From DASXHD01 sp038239005 (GTDB lineage: Bacteria; Myxococcota_A; Polyangia; Polyangiales; Polyangiaceae): a stretch of DNA of 64,000 nt. Position 1 is the first letter of the stretch; each line of letters begins with the position of its first letter. Positions 51,894 through 59,834 of the stretch are shown one piece after another. The stretch is from NCBI GenBank assembly GCA_038239005.1, contig JBBSFE010000009.1:26359-90358 (forward strand), written 5' to 3'. The notes below the pieces were generated by a model. The model saw only the letters and a list, made by a program, of their open reading frames with translations. It ran no database searches and was not told the DNA's origin. The position numbers and the translations under genes are program-made.

Positions 51894-52424
51894 ATGGTGC
51901 GAGAGCCCTTTTCAGGATCGATGACCGTCCGGCAGGCGCGCGATGCGTACCTCGCCGAAAACGGGTTCACCGTACAGGCGTACGACGCGAAGACCACCGA
52001 TGCGTCGTTCCTCGGCATCAAGTTCGCGGTGCCGAATACGCCGCGCCATCGCGTGGGGATCATGCTCCACGATTTGCACCACGTGGTGACGGGCTTCGGC
52101 ACCGACATCCGCGGCGAGGGCGAGATTTCGGTATGGGAGGCGCGTCGCGGGCTCAAGCCGCTCGGGCTTTACGTAGCGACGATCGTGACGTCGGGGGCGC
52201 TCGCGGGTTTTCTTTTTGCGCCTCGTCGTGCGCTTCATGCCTGGCAAAAATCCGTCGGCGGTGCGTCGCTTTTTCCGATGTGCCAGCTCGACGCCCGAGC
52301 ATTCGAGGCTCGGTACGCAGAGCTCCTCGAGATGACGGTCGACGAGCTCCGCCGCGAGCTTTCCGTGCCGAGCGAGGGGATTGCTGAAACGCCGCGGAAG
52401 CTCCACGCATACGCGCCGGCGTGA
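51894..52424 (+). CDS. Coq4-like zinc-motif protein
   Basis: A 176-aa protein containing exactly the Coq4 zinc signature HDxxHx11E: His59-Asp60-x-x-His63 and Glu75 within IMLHDLHHVVTGFGTDIRGEGE. Coq4 in mitochondria acts in ubiquinone assembly and, by recent proposals, in ring oxidative decarboxylation. This bacterial protein is shorter, and a hydrophobic segment (GLYVATIVTSGALAGFLFA) follows the motif. It is 15 bp after the ABM-domain gene, which is interesting because ABM folds can act on quinone substrates. A quinone-related role is inference. Confidence 0.72.
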   Translation: MVREPFSGSMTVRQARDAYLAENGFTVQAYDAKTTDASFLGIKFAVPNTPRHRVGIMLHDLHHVVTGFGTDIRGEGEISVWEARRGLKPLGLYVATIVTSGALAGFLFAPRRALHAWQKSVGGASLFPMCQLDARAFEARYAELLEMTVDELRRELSVPSEGIAETPRKLHAYAPA

Positions 52425-52475
52425 GCGCGCGGGCGAGGCTTGTCCGCGGCGAGGTCCTTCGGTACACCTCGGCGG

Positions 52476-53402
52476 ATGCCCCTCACCGATCGCGTCAAAC
52501 AGATCCTCTCGTGGTACGGCTCGGATAACCCCGGTGTGCGCGCCAATCTCGCGCGCATGATGCTGCATGGCACGCTCGCCGGCACGGGCAAGATGGTCAT
52601 TTTGCCCGTCGACCAGGGCTTCGAGCACGGTCCGGCGCGATCGTTTCAGCCGAATCCTGATGGCTACGATCCGGATTACCACGCTCAGCTTGCAGTCGAC
52701 GCGGGTTGCAACGCGTACGCCGCACCGCTCGGGTTTCTCGAGCAAGTCGCCGATCGCTACGCGGGGCACTTGCCGCTCATCTTGAAGCTGAACAACTCCG
52801 ACTCGCTCGCGAAGATGGATCAGCCGTGCTCCGCCGTGACGGGCTCCGTCGACGATGCGCTCCGCCTCGGCTGCGCCGCGATCGGCTACACGATTTACCC
52901 GGGCTCGGGCGCGCGCAACATCATGTACGAAGAGCTCCGCGAGCTCATTCTCGAAGCGAAGACGGTGGGCCTGCCGACGATCCTCTGGGCATACCCGCGC
53001 GGCGCTGGTCTTTCGAAAGACGGCGAGACGGCCATCGACGTCTGCGCGTACGCGGCGCAAATCTCCGCGCAGCTCGGCGCGCACGTGATCAAGATCAAGC
53101 CGCCGAAGGATTTCATCGAGCAGGCCGAAGCGAAAAAGGTCTACGAGAAATACGCGATCCCGACCAAGACCATGTCGGAGCGCGTTCGTCATTGCGTGCA
53201 GAGTGCATTCAACGGGAAACGCATCCTGATTTTCTCGGGCGGCGAATCAAAGGGCACCGACGATTTACTCGCCGAGATCAAAGAGATCGCCAAAGGCGGC
53301 GCGTTCGGCTCGATCATGGGCCGAAACGCGTTCCAGCGTCCGCGTCCGGAGGCGCTCAAGCTCCTCGCCGACGTCATGGCGATCTACAAAGCCGCCGGCT
53401 GA
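52476..53402 (+). CDS. fbaB: class I fructose-bisphosphate aldolase (DhnA/FbaB type)
   Basis: Reversible cleavage of fructose-1,6-bisphosphate via a Schiff base. ATG 52476 gives 308 aa. The N-terminal ILPVDQGFEHGP is the DhnA-type phosphate/active-site motif. The Schiff-base Lys is expected in AHVIKIKPPKDF; the C-terminal RILIFSGGESKGTDDLL and FGSIMGRNAFQRP hold the second phosphate site. The archaeal-type class I family is common in deltaproteobacteria. Together with fbp it suggests an active gluconeogenic flux. Confidence 0.94.
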   Translation: MPLTDRVKQILSWYGSDNPGVRANLARMMLHGTLAGTGKMVILPVDQGFEHGPARSFQPNPDGYDPDYHAQLAVDAGCNAYAAPLGFLEQVADRYAGHLPLILKLNNSDSLAKMDQPCSAVTGSVDDALRLGCAAIGYTIYPGSGARNIMYEELRELILEAKTVGLPTILWAYPRGAGLSKDGETAIDVCAYAAQISAQLGAHVIKIKPPKDFIEQAEAKKVYEKYAIPTKTMSERVRHCVQSAFNGKRILIFSGGESKGTDDLLAEIKEIAKGGAFGSIMGRNAFQRPRPEALKLLADVMAIYKAAG

Positions 53403-53425
53403 TTCGACGCTATAGTTCGGGTCCG

Positions 53426-54409
53426 ATGAAGCGCGCGCTACTGCTCGTGGTCGCGCTCGCGTGTGGCGGCTCGAGCAACGCAGCGGACAAAGCTCGCGTT
53501 GCGCGGAATGCGTCGGCGACGCCGGGCGATGACGGCGCTCCTCGTCGCGTCGATTTGGAATTTGCAATCGGCGATAAACCCTTTCCGCTTCCGCTCGTGC
53601 ACGGCACGGTAGCGGGCGTGCCGACGCTCATTTTGATCGACACGGGCGCGAACGCTCACATCATCGCGGGTTGGCTCGCGCGCAAAGCGCAGCTCACGAC
53701 GCGCGCATTCGGCGACACCGGCGTCGATCACTCGGGCCACTCGATCGAAACGCGTCGCGCGGCGCATCCGCAAATGCACGTCGACAACTGGGGCGACCTC
53801 CCCGACGAGCCCATGCTCGTCACCGACGTCCCCGATGCGGTCAGGCATCTCGGCATTGGCGCGTTCCTCTCGCCGCAGCAGCTCGCCACCGACGACGCAT
53901 CGATCGTCCTCGATTTCCAAAAATCCGAAATGCGCCAACTCCGCAAAGGCGAGACGCCCGACGCCACCTCGGGCAACGCGCTCGCCCTCGACCCGCCACG
54001 TGTCTGCGTCGACAAGGACAGCCCGCTCCAAGGCTTGGCGTTCGTGGTGCGCGCGCAAATCGAAGGCCACGACGCAGACCTCCTGCTCGACACAGGCGCA
54101 CACCACTCGGACCTCTTGATGGCGTCAAAGCCCGCGAAGGCCCTCTACTCGCGCAGCGACCCAAGCCACGAAAGCGTCTACGCGGCCTCGGGCAAAGTCA
54201 CCCCACGAACCGTGCATGATGCACACATCCACGTGGGCGCCCTGGAAGTCACGCGCGAGCTAGACCTCATCCCGGGCCAAGAAGACGACTTCTGCCCCCG
54301 CGACGGCGTCCTCGGGATGGACGTCCTCAAAAAATGCGTCCTCGTCCTAGACCGCCACACGATCAGCGGCCTCTGCAACTCCGACCCCAACAAAGCCGCA
54401 CCTAAATAA
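53426..54409 (+). CDS. exported retropepsin-like aspartyl protease with two DTG motifs
   Basis: A 327-aa protein with a lipoprotein-type signal (MKRALLLVVALACGG; lipobox ALAC). Two retropepsin-like active-site motifs are present in one chain: LIDTGANAHII (Asp72) and LLDTGAHHSDLL (Asp221), each preceded by a hydrophobic strand. Retropepsins act as dimers with one DTG each, so two in one polypeptide suggest an internal, pepsin-like duplication. The rest is beta-rich. It should act in the periplasm or at the outer membrane; the substrate is unknown. Convergent with the radical SAM gene, 20 bp apart. Confidence 0.85.
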   Translation: MKRALLLVVALACGGSSNAADKARVARNASATPGDDGAPRRVDLEFAIGDKPFPLPLVHGTVAGVPTLILIDTGANAHIIAGWLARKAQLTTRAFGDTGVDHSGHSIETRRAAHPQMHVDNWGDLPDEPMLVTDVPDAVRHLGIGAFLSPQQLATDDASIVLDFQKSEMRQLRKGETPDATSGNALALDPPRVCVDKDSPLQGLAFVVRAQIEGHDADLLLDTGAHHSDLLMASKPAKALYSRSDPSHESVYAASGKVTPRTVHDAHIHVGALEVTRELDLIPGQEDDFCPRDGVLGMDVLKKCVLVLDRHTISGLCNSDPNKAAPK

Positions 54410-54429
54410 CTTTTGGGAGGGAGTTGGGT

Positions 54430-56343
54430 TTAGGCGACGACCGTGAGCCGGACGCGCTTGCGGTCGTCGCGGTTGGCGGCGTCGCGTTTTTCTAGGGCGA
54501 TGGCCGATTCGGGCATGACGATCGTGCCGAGCGGCTCCGGGAGCGGGAGCTCCTGGTTTTTCGCGTAGACCGGGTGGCGGCCGTTGTTTTTGTACCACTC
54601 GGCGACCGTGGCGTTCGCTTTCATCTTTTCGATGACGTTTCGCCAGCCGACGCCGGTGTTGTACGCGCAGAAGCTGATTTCGCCGAGCTGCGTGCCGTAG
54701 GGGATGATGCACATCTCCGTGCGACGGAAATCGTAGTTGAACAAATCCTGGAACCACATGCCGGCGACGAAGAGCACGCGCCATTCGAATTCGTCGGCGT
54801 CGGTTTCGAACTCGCCGATCTTTCCGCCGCGCGTTCCGGTTTGACTGCGGAATTGTTTCATCAGGTCGATGAAGCCGTAGCCCCGTGGGGCTTTGTCGGC
54901 GTCGAAGTTCTTGAGCAGCGCGAGGCCCACTTGCGCGAGCGTGATCGCTTTGTGCTGAGCGCCGTCGGTGACGTCGCCGATGTCGCTGAGGAGCTGGTCC
55001 ATGTCGAGGAACTCGCTGAGGGGAACCATCTGCTTCGTCTTCTTGTTGACGAAGAGGACCGTGCCCATGCCGCAGTTCGGGTGGCAGCCGCAGTTGAGCG
55101 CGCCGAGATTCGACGTTGGGTCTTGCATCAAGTCGGCGAGATCCGAAAACGGACCCATGGCCGAGAGCGGGAACCAATCGCGCTTGGGCTCGGTGATGCC
55201 CGTTTGTTTCTTCACGTCGTGCGCGAGGTGCGAGAGCGTGTAGCGCTGGCGCTGGCGATCGGCGTCGCTGATGTCTTCGTCGCGGCCGGTGAAGCTCACG
55301 GGCTGGAACGAGACCACGGTGATCTTATCGGCGTTGGCGATGGCGAAGTCGAGGATGGGACCGACCTGATCGTCGTTGACGTCGTTGACGACCGTGACGA
55401 CGAGGACGACGTCGATGCCGGCTTCGTGGAGGTTTTCGATCGCACGCTGCTTGACGTCGAAGAGGTTGCCGACCTTGCGATGCGAGTTCGCTTCGTTGGT
55501 GACGCCGTCGAACTGCAAGTATGCGAGGCGGAGACCCGCTTCTTTCGATGCGCGGCAGAACTCGCGGTCTTGTGCGAAGCGAATGCCGTTAGTTGCAGTC
55601 TGCACGCAAAAGTAGCCGACATCGCGGGCGTATTTTACGGCGCGGAGAAAGTGCGGCGAGAGCGTGGGCTCACCGCCCGAGAACTGAACGCTCATCTGCC
55701 GGCGCGGCTGGATGGTCATCGAGTCATCGAGGATTTGCCGGACTTCGTCCCATGAAAGCTCGTGGACGTAACCGACTTGGTTGGCATCCATGAAGCAGGG
55801 GTCGCACATCATGTTGCAGCGGTTCGTGAGGTCGACCGTGAGCACACTGCCGCGCCCGTACTTGACGCTCGACGTGCCGTGGTTGCGAAGATGCGAGAGC
55901 GGCGCGAGGAAATCGCGGCCCGGGTAGAGGTCTTCGATGCGTTTGGTGAACGCCGGGTCGATGCTCATCACGTCTTCGAAGCGGCCGTGCTTTTTGCACT
56001 CCTTGACCATCCACAGCTTGCCGTCGCGCTCGCAGATGGTCGCGCGAATTTCGCCGGGCTTGCCGTCGATGAGGGTGGAGATGTCTCGCACGCCATCGAG
56101 GATGTCGGCGCGAACCTCTCGGACGCACTTCGGGCAGAGCGAATCGGTTTCGCGCGGCCAACCGAGCTCGGGCTTCGTCTTGTCGCGCCGCTTGAGAAGC
56201 GGCGCTGGAGCCCACGCAGGCTTTGGCGCAGTTCGCTCGAACTTGCGGTTGTAACGTTGCACGAACGGCCACGCGGCCTTCGCCGCTGCAGCCGCCACAC
56301 GTGTTGCTTTTCGAACCGCGACCTCACCTAAGCCATTTCGCAT
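54430..56343 (-). CDS. large radical SAM protein resembling tetraether-lipid synthase (Tes)
   Basis: A 637-aa protein. An N-terminal zinc-type motif CPKC (Cys70/73) and KECKKHG (Cys116/His119) precedes the radical SAM barrel with CNMMCDPC (CxxxCxxC, Cys176/180/183). The SAM motif FSGGEPTLS and a ~200-residue C-terminal extension with GCHPNCGMG follow. The CPxC...C..HG head plus this barrel is the layout of archaeal Tes (MJ0619-type), which joins lipid tails into membrane-spanning tetraethers, and of bacterial homologues proposed to make membrane-spanning lipids. A lipid-coupling role here is inference; peptide modification is an alternative. Standing alone between divergent and convergent neighbours. 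Confidence 0.82.
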   Translation of the reverse strand: MRNGLGEVAVRKATRVAAAAAKAAWPFVQRYNRKFERTAPKPAWAPAPLLKRRDKTKPELGWPRETDSLCPKCVREVRADILDGVRDISTLIDGKPGEIRATICERDGKLWMVKECKKHGRFEDVMSIDPAFTKRIEDLYPGRDFLAPLSHLRNHGTSSVKYGRGSVLTVDLTNRCNMMCDPCFMDANQVGYVHELSWDEVRQILDDSMTIQPRRQMSVQFSGGEPTLSPHFLRAVKYARDVGYFCVQTATNGIRFAQDREFCRASKEAGLRLAYLQFDGVTNEANSHRKVGNLFDVKQRAIENLHEAGIDVVLVVTVVNDVNDDQVGPILDFAIANADKITVVSFQPVSFTGRDEDISDADRQRQRYTLSHLAHDVKKQTGITEPKRDWFPLSAMGPFSDLADLMQDPTSNLGALNCGCHPNCGMGTVLFVNKKTKQMVPLSEFLDMDQLLSDIGDVTDGAQHKAITLAQVGLALLKNFDADKAPRGYGFIDLMKQFRSQTGTRGGKIGEFETDADEFEWRVLFVAGMWFQDLFNYDFRRTEMCIIPYGTQLGEISFCAYNTGVGWRNVIEKMKANATVAEWYKNNGRHPVYAKNQELPLPEPLGTIVMPESAIALEKRDAANRDDRKRVRLTVVA

Positions 56344-56401
56344 GAGTCGTCCCTATTTAGCCGGCCTAGGCTGCAATGCAAAGGTGGTATGCCACATCTT
56401 T

Positions 56402-57760
56402 GTGAAGGCGCACACCTTTGCCACGAACGCGGCAAAAAACCTCACGGTCCTCGTGATGCCGGTGGCTCTTGCGTGCGGCCCCAGCCCGACGGCGAAACCG
56501 CCCGAGCACGGAAAGCCGACGGTCGACGCGTTCGCAATTTGCGAAGCACAAGTCCTTGGCGTGATGGCGGTCGACCCACGTATCGCCGCGCGCGGTGCAA
56601 CGCCCGACGCAAACGCGATTCATCACGTCGCGATGGGCGCGATTTTGGCGGAGGACCCAACGATCGCGATGGAGGGCGACAGGCCCGACGTGTTGTCGTT
56701 CGGTTTGCGCGCACGCGCTTTGGCGGCGGCCACGACGACATTTTCGCCTTGCAAAACCATGGGTGGGCTCGAGGTGGAGCTCGTTGCACGATTTCTCGCG
56801 GCGGAAACCTTTCGTCTGACTTCGGAGCGAGATTTACCGGGGTCGGCGAGCACGCTTCTTTCGGCGCTCGCCGCGACGTGGCGCGCTCCGGACGGAAACG
56901 ACGCGGGTCGGCACGACGAATGGCTCGCGCGACGCATCCAGGAAATCGCGCAGACGGTCGACAAGGGCACGCTCACGGTCGCCGAGCTGCAAGACCTCGA
57001 CGACTCACTCGACCCACTCGAGCGCGAGCTCGAGTCGCAACCGAAGAGTCGCGCGGCTCTGCTCGCGATGCGACTCGGGATTCAGCGCGTCACTGCTGCT
57101 GCGCCGTCGGATCGTTGGAGCTCCGTCGCGCAGAGCCTCGCAGAACTCGCGGGGACGCATCTCTCCGCGGAGACGTTGCTCGCTCTTCTCGGCACGGAAG
57201 CGAAATTGCTCGCGGCGGAGATCGCCCAGCTCGTTGGCGTGAAGCTCACCGACGACGTTGCTGCGCGCGCGGGCGAAATTCTGACCGCGCCGCCGCTCGC
57301 GTGTCACACGGTCGCCGCGGGCTCGACGCTGCGAGCTTTCGAGCCGCCCGAGGAACGCGCCTTCGATTGCGTGCTGCGTGCACGGACGGTCGCGGCGCAC
57401 ACGGCCGACGAGAACTTGGAAGTGCTCGTTGCGATGCACGACGCCATCGTGACGGCCGCGTGGGCAGTCGTGATCGCACGCGGCGGCGATGCACGCGCGA
57501 TCGCTCTCGCCGCGCCGAAGCGCATCGCGCCGATGCCGCCGACGCTGGAAGGCAAGCTGATGCGCTTCGCAACGGTGCATCCCGCATCGGCGATCACGCG
57601 CGCTCTTTCGATCGAGTGGATCATGCGCAACGGGCTCGCGGAAGCAGCGCTTCGCGCGGACGCATGGCGCACCTTCGGCGACGCGCCACTCGACATCGTC
57701 GAGCGCGAGCTTCATCCGCGCCCGCGCGAGCAAAATCGCTTACGTCAGTCGGGCGGCTGA
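56402..57760 (+). CDS. hypothetical helical lipoprotein
   Basis: A ~452-aa exported protein. GTG 56402 gives signal NLTVLVMPVALACGPSP (lipobox ALAC); ATG 56342 is in frame but would overlap the divergent radical SAM start. The mature protein is almost entirely Ala/Leu-rich helices with regular spacing (ELQDLDDSLDPLERELESQP, SVAQSLAELAGTHLSAETLL) and a few cysteines. No catalytic motif was seen. Its last 21 bp overlap the convergent dehydrogenase gene. Family not recognised. Confidence 0.65.
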   Translation: MKAHTFATNAAKNLTVLVMPVALACGPSPTAKPPEHGKPTVDAFAICEAQVLGVMAVDPRIAARGATPDANAIHHVAMGAILAEDPTIAMEGDRPDVLSFGLRARALAAATTTFSPCKTMGGLEVELVARFLAAETFRLTSERDLPGSASTLLSALAATWRAPDGNDAGRHDEWLARRIQEIAQTVDKGTLTVAELQDLDDSLDPLERELESQPKSRAALLAMRLGIQRVTAAAPSDRWSSVAQSLAELAGTHLSAETLLALLGTEAKLLAAEIAQLVGVKLTDDVAARAGEILTAPPLACHTVAAGSTLRAFEPPEERAFDCVLRARTVAAHTADENLEVLVAMHDAIVTAAWAVVIARGGDARAIALAAPKRIAPMPPTLEGKLMRFATVHPASAITRALSIEWIMRNGLAEAALRADAWRTFGDAPLDIVERELHPRPREQNRLRQSGG

Positions 57761-58801
57761 AGGCACGCGACCGAGCTTTTCCTCGACGATCATGTCGGCG
57801 ACTTTGTGCGTCGCTGCGCCGAGCTTTTTGCTGCGATCGAAGATCTCCATCATCGTGTCGTAGATCGCGAGGGTTCCTTCGCGCGCGAGCTTGGCATCGT
57901 AACCCTTCACTTCTTGCGCGACGTTGACGAGCCCGCCCGCGTTGATGGCGTAGTCGGGCGCATACAAAATCCCGCGCGCGTGCAAATCATCGCCGTGCCG
58001 CACTTCGGCGAGCTGGTTGTTCGCTGCGCCCGCGACGATCGTGGCCTTCAAATTCGGAATCGTCTGATCGTTGAGCCCCGCGCCGAGCGCGCACGGTGCA
58101 AACACGTCGCAAGCGACGTTCGCGATCTCGTCGATGGGCACGGTGCTCGCGCCGAACTCGCGCTTGGCGCGCTCGGCCTTGAGTGAATCGACATCGGCGA
58201 CGGTGAGCTTTGCTCCCGCTGCATGGAGCTCTTTGCACAAGTGATAGCCGACGTGCCCGACGCCTTGAACGGCGACGGTCATTCCGGCGAGCGCATCTTT
58301 CCCGAGCTTGAACTTCACGGCGGCCTCGATGCCGCGACGCACGCCGAGCGCGGTGAACGGCGATGGATCGCCCGACCCGCCATGCGACGGATCAACGCCG
58401 GTCACGTGCTTGGTGGCGCTGCGAATGATTTCCATGTCCTCGAGACCGGTGCCGCTGTCTTCCGCGGTGATGTAGTGCCCGCGCAAATCGTCGATGAATT
58501 TTCCGAACGCACGAAAGAGCGCAACGCGATCGAATCGCCCTGCGGGCCGCATGATCACGCTCTTGCCGCCGCCGTGTGCGAGGCCGGCAAGTGCGGCTTT
58601 GTACGTCATGCCGCGAGCGAGTCGAAGTGCGTCGACGAGCGCGGCTTCATCCGAATCATACGGAATGAAGCGACACCCGCCGAGCGCGGGCCCCATGCGC
58701 GTATCGTGAATCGCGACGATCGCGCGAAGGCCTGTGGCCTTGTCGAGCTTGAAGTGAACTTCGCCGTAGTCGTACGCGCCGAGCTTCTTGAAGAGCTCCA
58801 T
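57740..58801 (-). CDS. Leu/Phe/Val-type amino acid dehydrogenase
   Basis: NAD-dependent oxidative deamination of a branched-chain or aromatic amino acid. 353 aa, start ATG 58801. Substrate region GPALGGCRFIPYDSDEAALVDAL, catalytic lysines in RLARGMTYKAALAGLAHGGGKSVI, and the Rossmann site VAVQGVGHVGYHLCKELHAAG are all present. Short length (vs ~420-450 for glutamate dehydrogenase) places it in the leucine/phenylalanine dehydrogenase group. It is 10 bp after the DUF4340 gene and is the last gene of the Gld operon, an unexpected metabolic partner. Confidence 0.92.
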   Translation of the reverse strand: MELFKKLGAYDYGEVHFKLDKATGLRAIVAIHDTRMGPALGGCRFIPYDSDEAALVDALRLARGMTYKAALAGLAHGGGKSVIMRPAGRFDRVALFRAFGKFIDDLRGHYITAEDSGTGLEDMEIIRSATKHVTGVDPSHGGSGDPSPFTALGVRRGIEAAVKFKLGKDALAGMTVAVQGVGHVGYHLCKELHAAGAKLTVADVDSLKAERAKREFGASTVPIDEIANVACDVFAPCALGAGLNDQTIPNLKATIVAGAANNQLAEVRHGDDLHARGILYAPDYAINAGGLVNVAQEVKGYDAKLAREGTLAIYDTMMEIFDRSKKLGAATHKVADMIVEEKLGRVPSAARLT

Positions 58802-58811
58802 GTTCGCTCCG

Positions 58812-59825
58812 CTATTTTTTGCCGGCGTCTTTGGTCGCGGTTGGGGCGCCGGGCTTGCCGCTGTCGGGACCTCCTGCGTCGGAGGGCTGCTGGAATTTCG
58901 CGACGTCGCCGGTGGCCCACTCGTAGGGCGCGGCACCGATCGTGAAGATCGTCGGCTCGGCGTCTTTTTGCGCGAAGTGGTTTTTGTCGGTGGGCTTGCC
59001 GATGCGGAGCATGTGCATGGCGCCGTCTTTGAGCTTGATCGTCACCGTCTCTTCGGGGACATCGAGCCCGGTGTCCGACTTCGCGTCGCCGAAATCTTCG
59101 GCCATGAGGCTCTTGAGCGAGCCGATCGCGCTCACCGCTTTTTGCGGGTCGAAGCTCGGGATCGCTTTCTTGTCGTGGATCGCGGTCCAATCGGATGCGC
59201 CGCCGTCTTTGTCGCTCTTCGTGAAGGTGAACTTGCCGTTCTTGCCCTCGAATTCGAAGCTCGTGACGTTGGTGTCTTCGAACTTGAAGATTTCGCGGTC
59301 GCGCCAGTCTTTGAGCTCGCGGCCGTACATCCAGCTCGAGTAGCCCTTCACCAACAAAATGTCGGTGTTGCCGTCGAGCATCACTGCGTCGCCGAGGCCG
59401 CCGGATTTCCCGAATATGGCGTCGAGCTTTTTGTCGCCGCCCTTCATCGCGATGACGTGAATGCCCTTGTCGGGTGTGAGCTCGTACGTCTTCTTCGCTT
59501 CGTCGTCCGCTTTGCTGACGGCGCGGTCGACGAGCTTGAGCTCCTTCATGCTGTCGATGAGGCTCTTTACGTTCGTCTGGTTGGCGGACGCATTGACGGG
59601 CTTGGTGACCTCCCACTTGTCGCCCTTCTTCTCGAGGACGACCTCACCCTTGCTCCCGTTCGTGATGTCGATTTTGTCGACGTCATCGCTGACTTTGAGC
59701 TCGGGCAAATCGCTTTTGCTGACCGGCGCACCGAGCGCCGCGTCGCGTTTGTACTGGTAGTACGTAGCGATGCCGAGCCCAGCGAGGACGACTCCGGCAA
59801 TGCCGATCTTCGCGTTTCGTTCCAT
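58812..59825 (-). CDS. DUF4340 protein of the Gld-like operon
   Basis: A 337-aa protein with an N-terminal membrane anchor (IGIAGVVLAGLGIATYYQY) and a beta-rich periplasmic part matching DUF4340. Examples are DKIDITNGSKGEVVLEKKGDKWEVTKP and VKSLIDSMKELKLVDRAVSK. The C-terminal ~25 residues are a Gly/Asp/Ala/Pro/Lys tail. DUF4340 proteins routinely follow GldG in Gld-type ABC operons and probably bind the transported or assembled substrate outside the membrane. 9 bp separate it from gldG. Confidence 0.85.
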   Translation of the reverse strand: MERNAKIGIAGVVLAGLGIATYYQYKRDAALGAPVSKSDLPELKVSDDVDKIDITNGSKGEVVLEKKGDKWEVTKPVNASANQTNVKSLIDSMKELKLVDRAVSKADDEAKKTYELTPDKGIHVIAMKGGDKKLDAIFGKSGGLGDAVMLDGNTDILLVKGYSSWMYGRELKDWRDREIFKFEDTNVTSFEFEGKNGKFTFTKSDKDGGASDWTAIHDKKAIPSFDPQKAVSAIGSLKSLMAEDFGDAKSDTGLDVPEETVTIKLKDGAMHMLRIGKPTDKNHFAQKDAEPTIFTIGAAPYEWATGDVAKFQQPSDAGGPDSGKPGAPTATKDAGKK

Positions 59826-59834
59826 GATCTTTTC

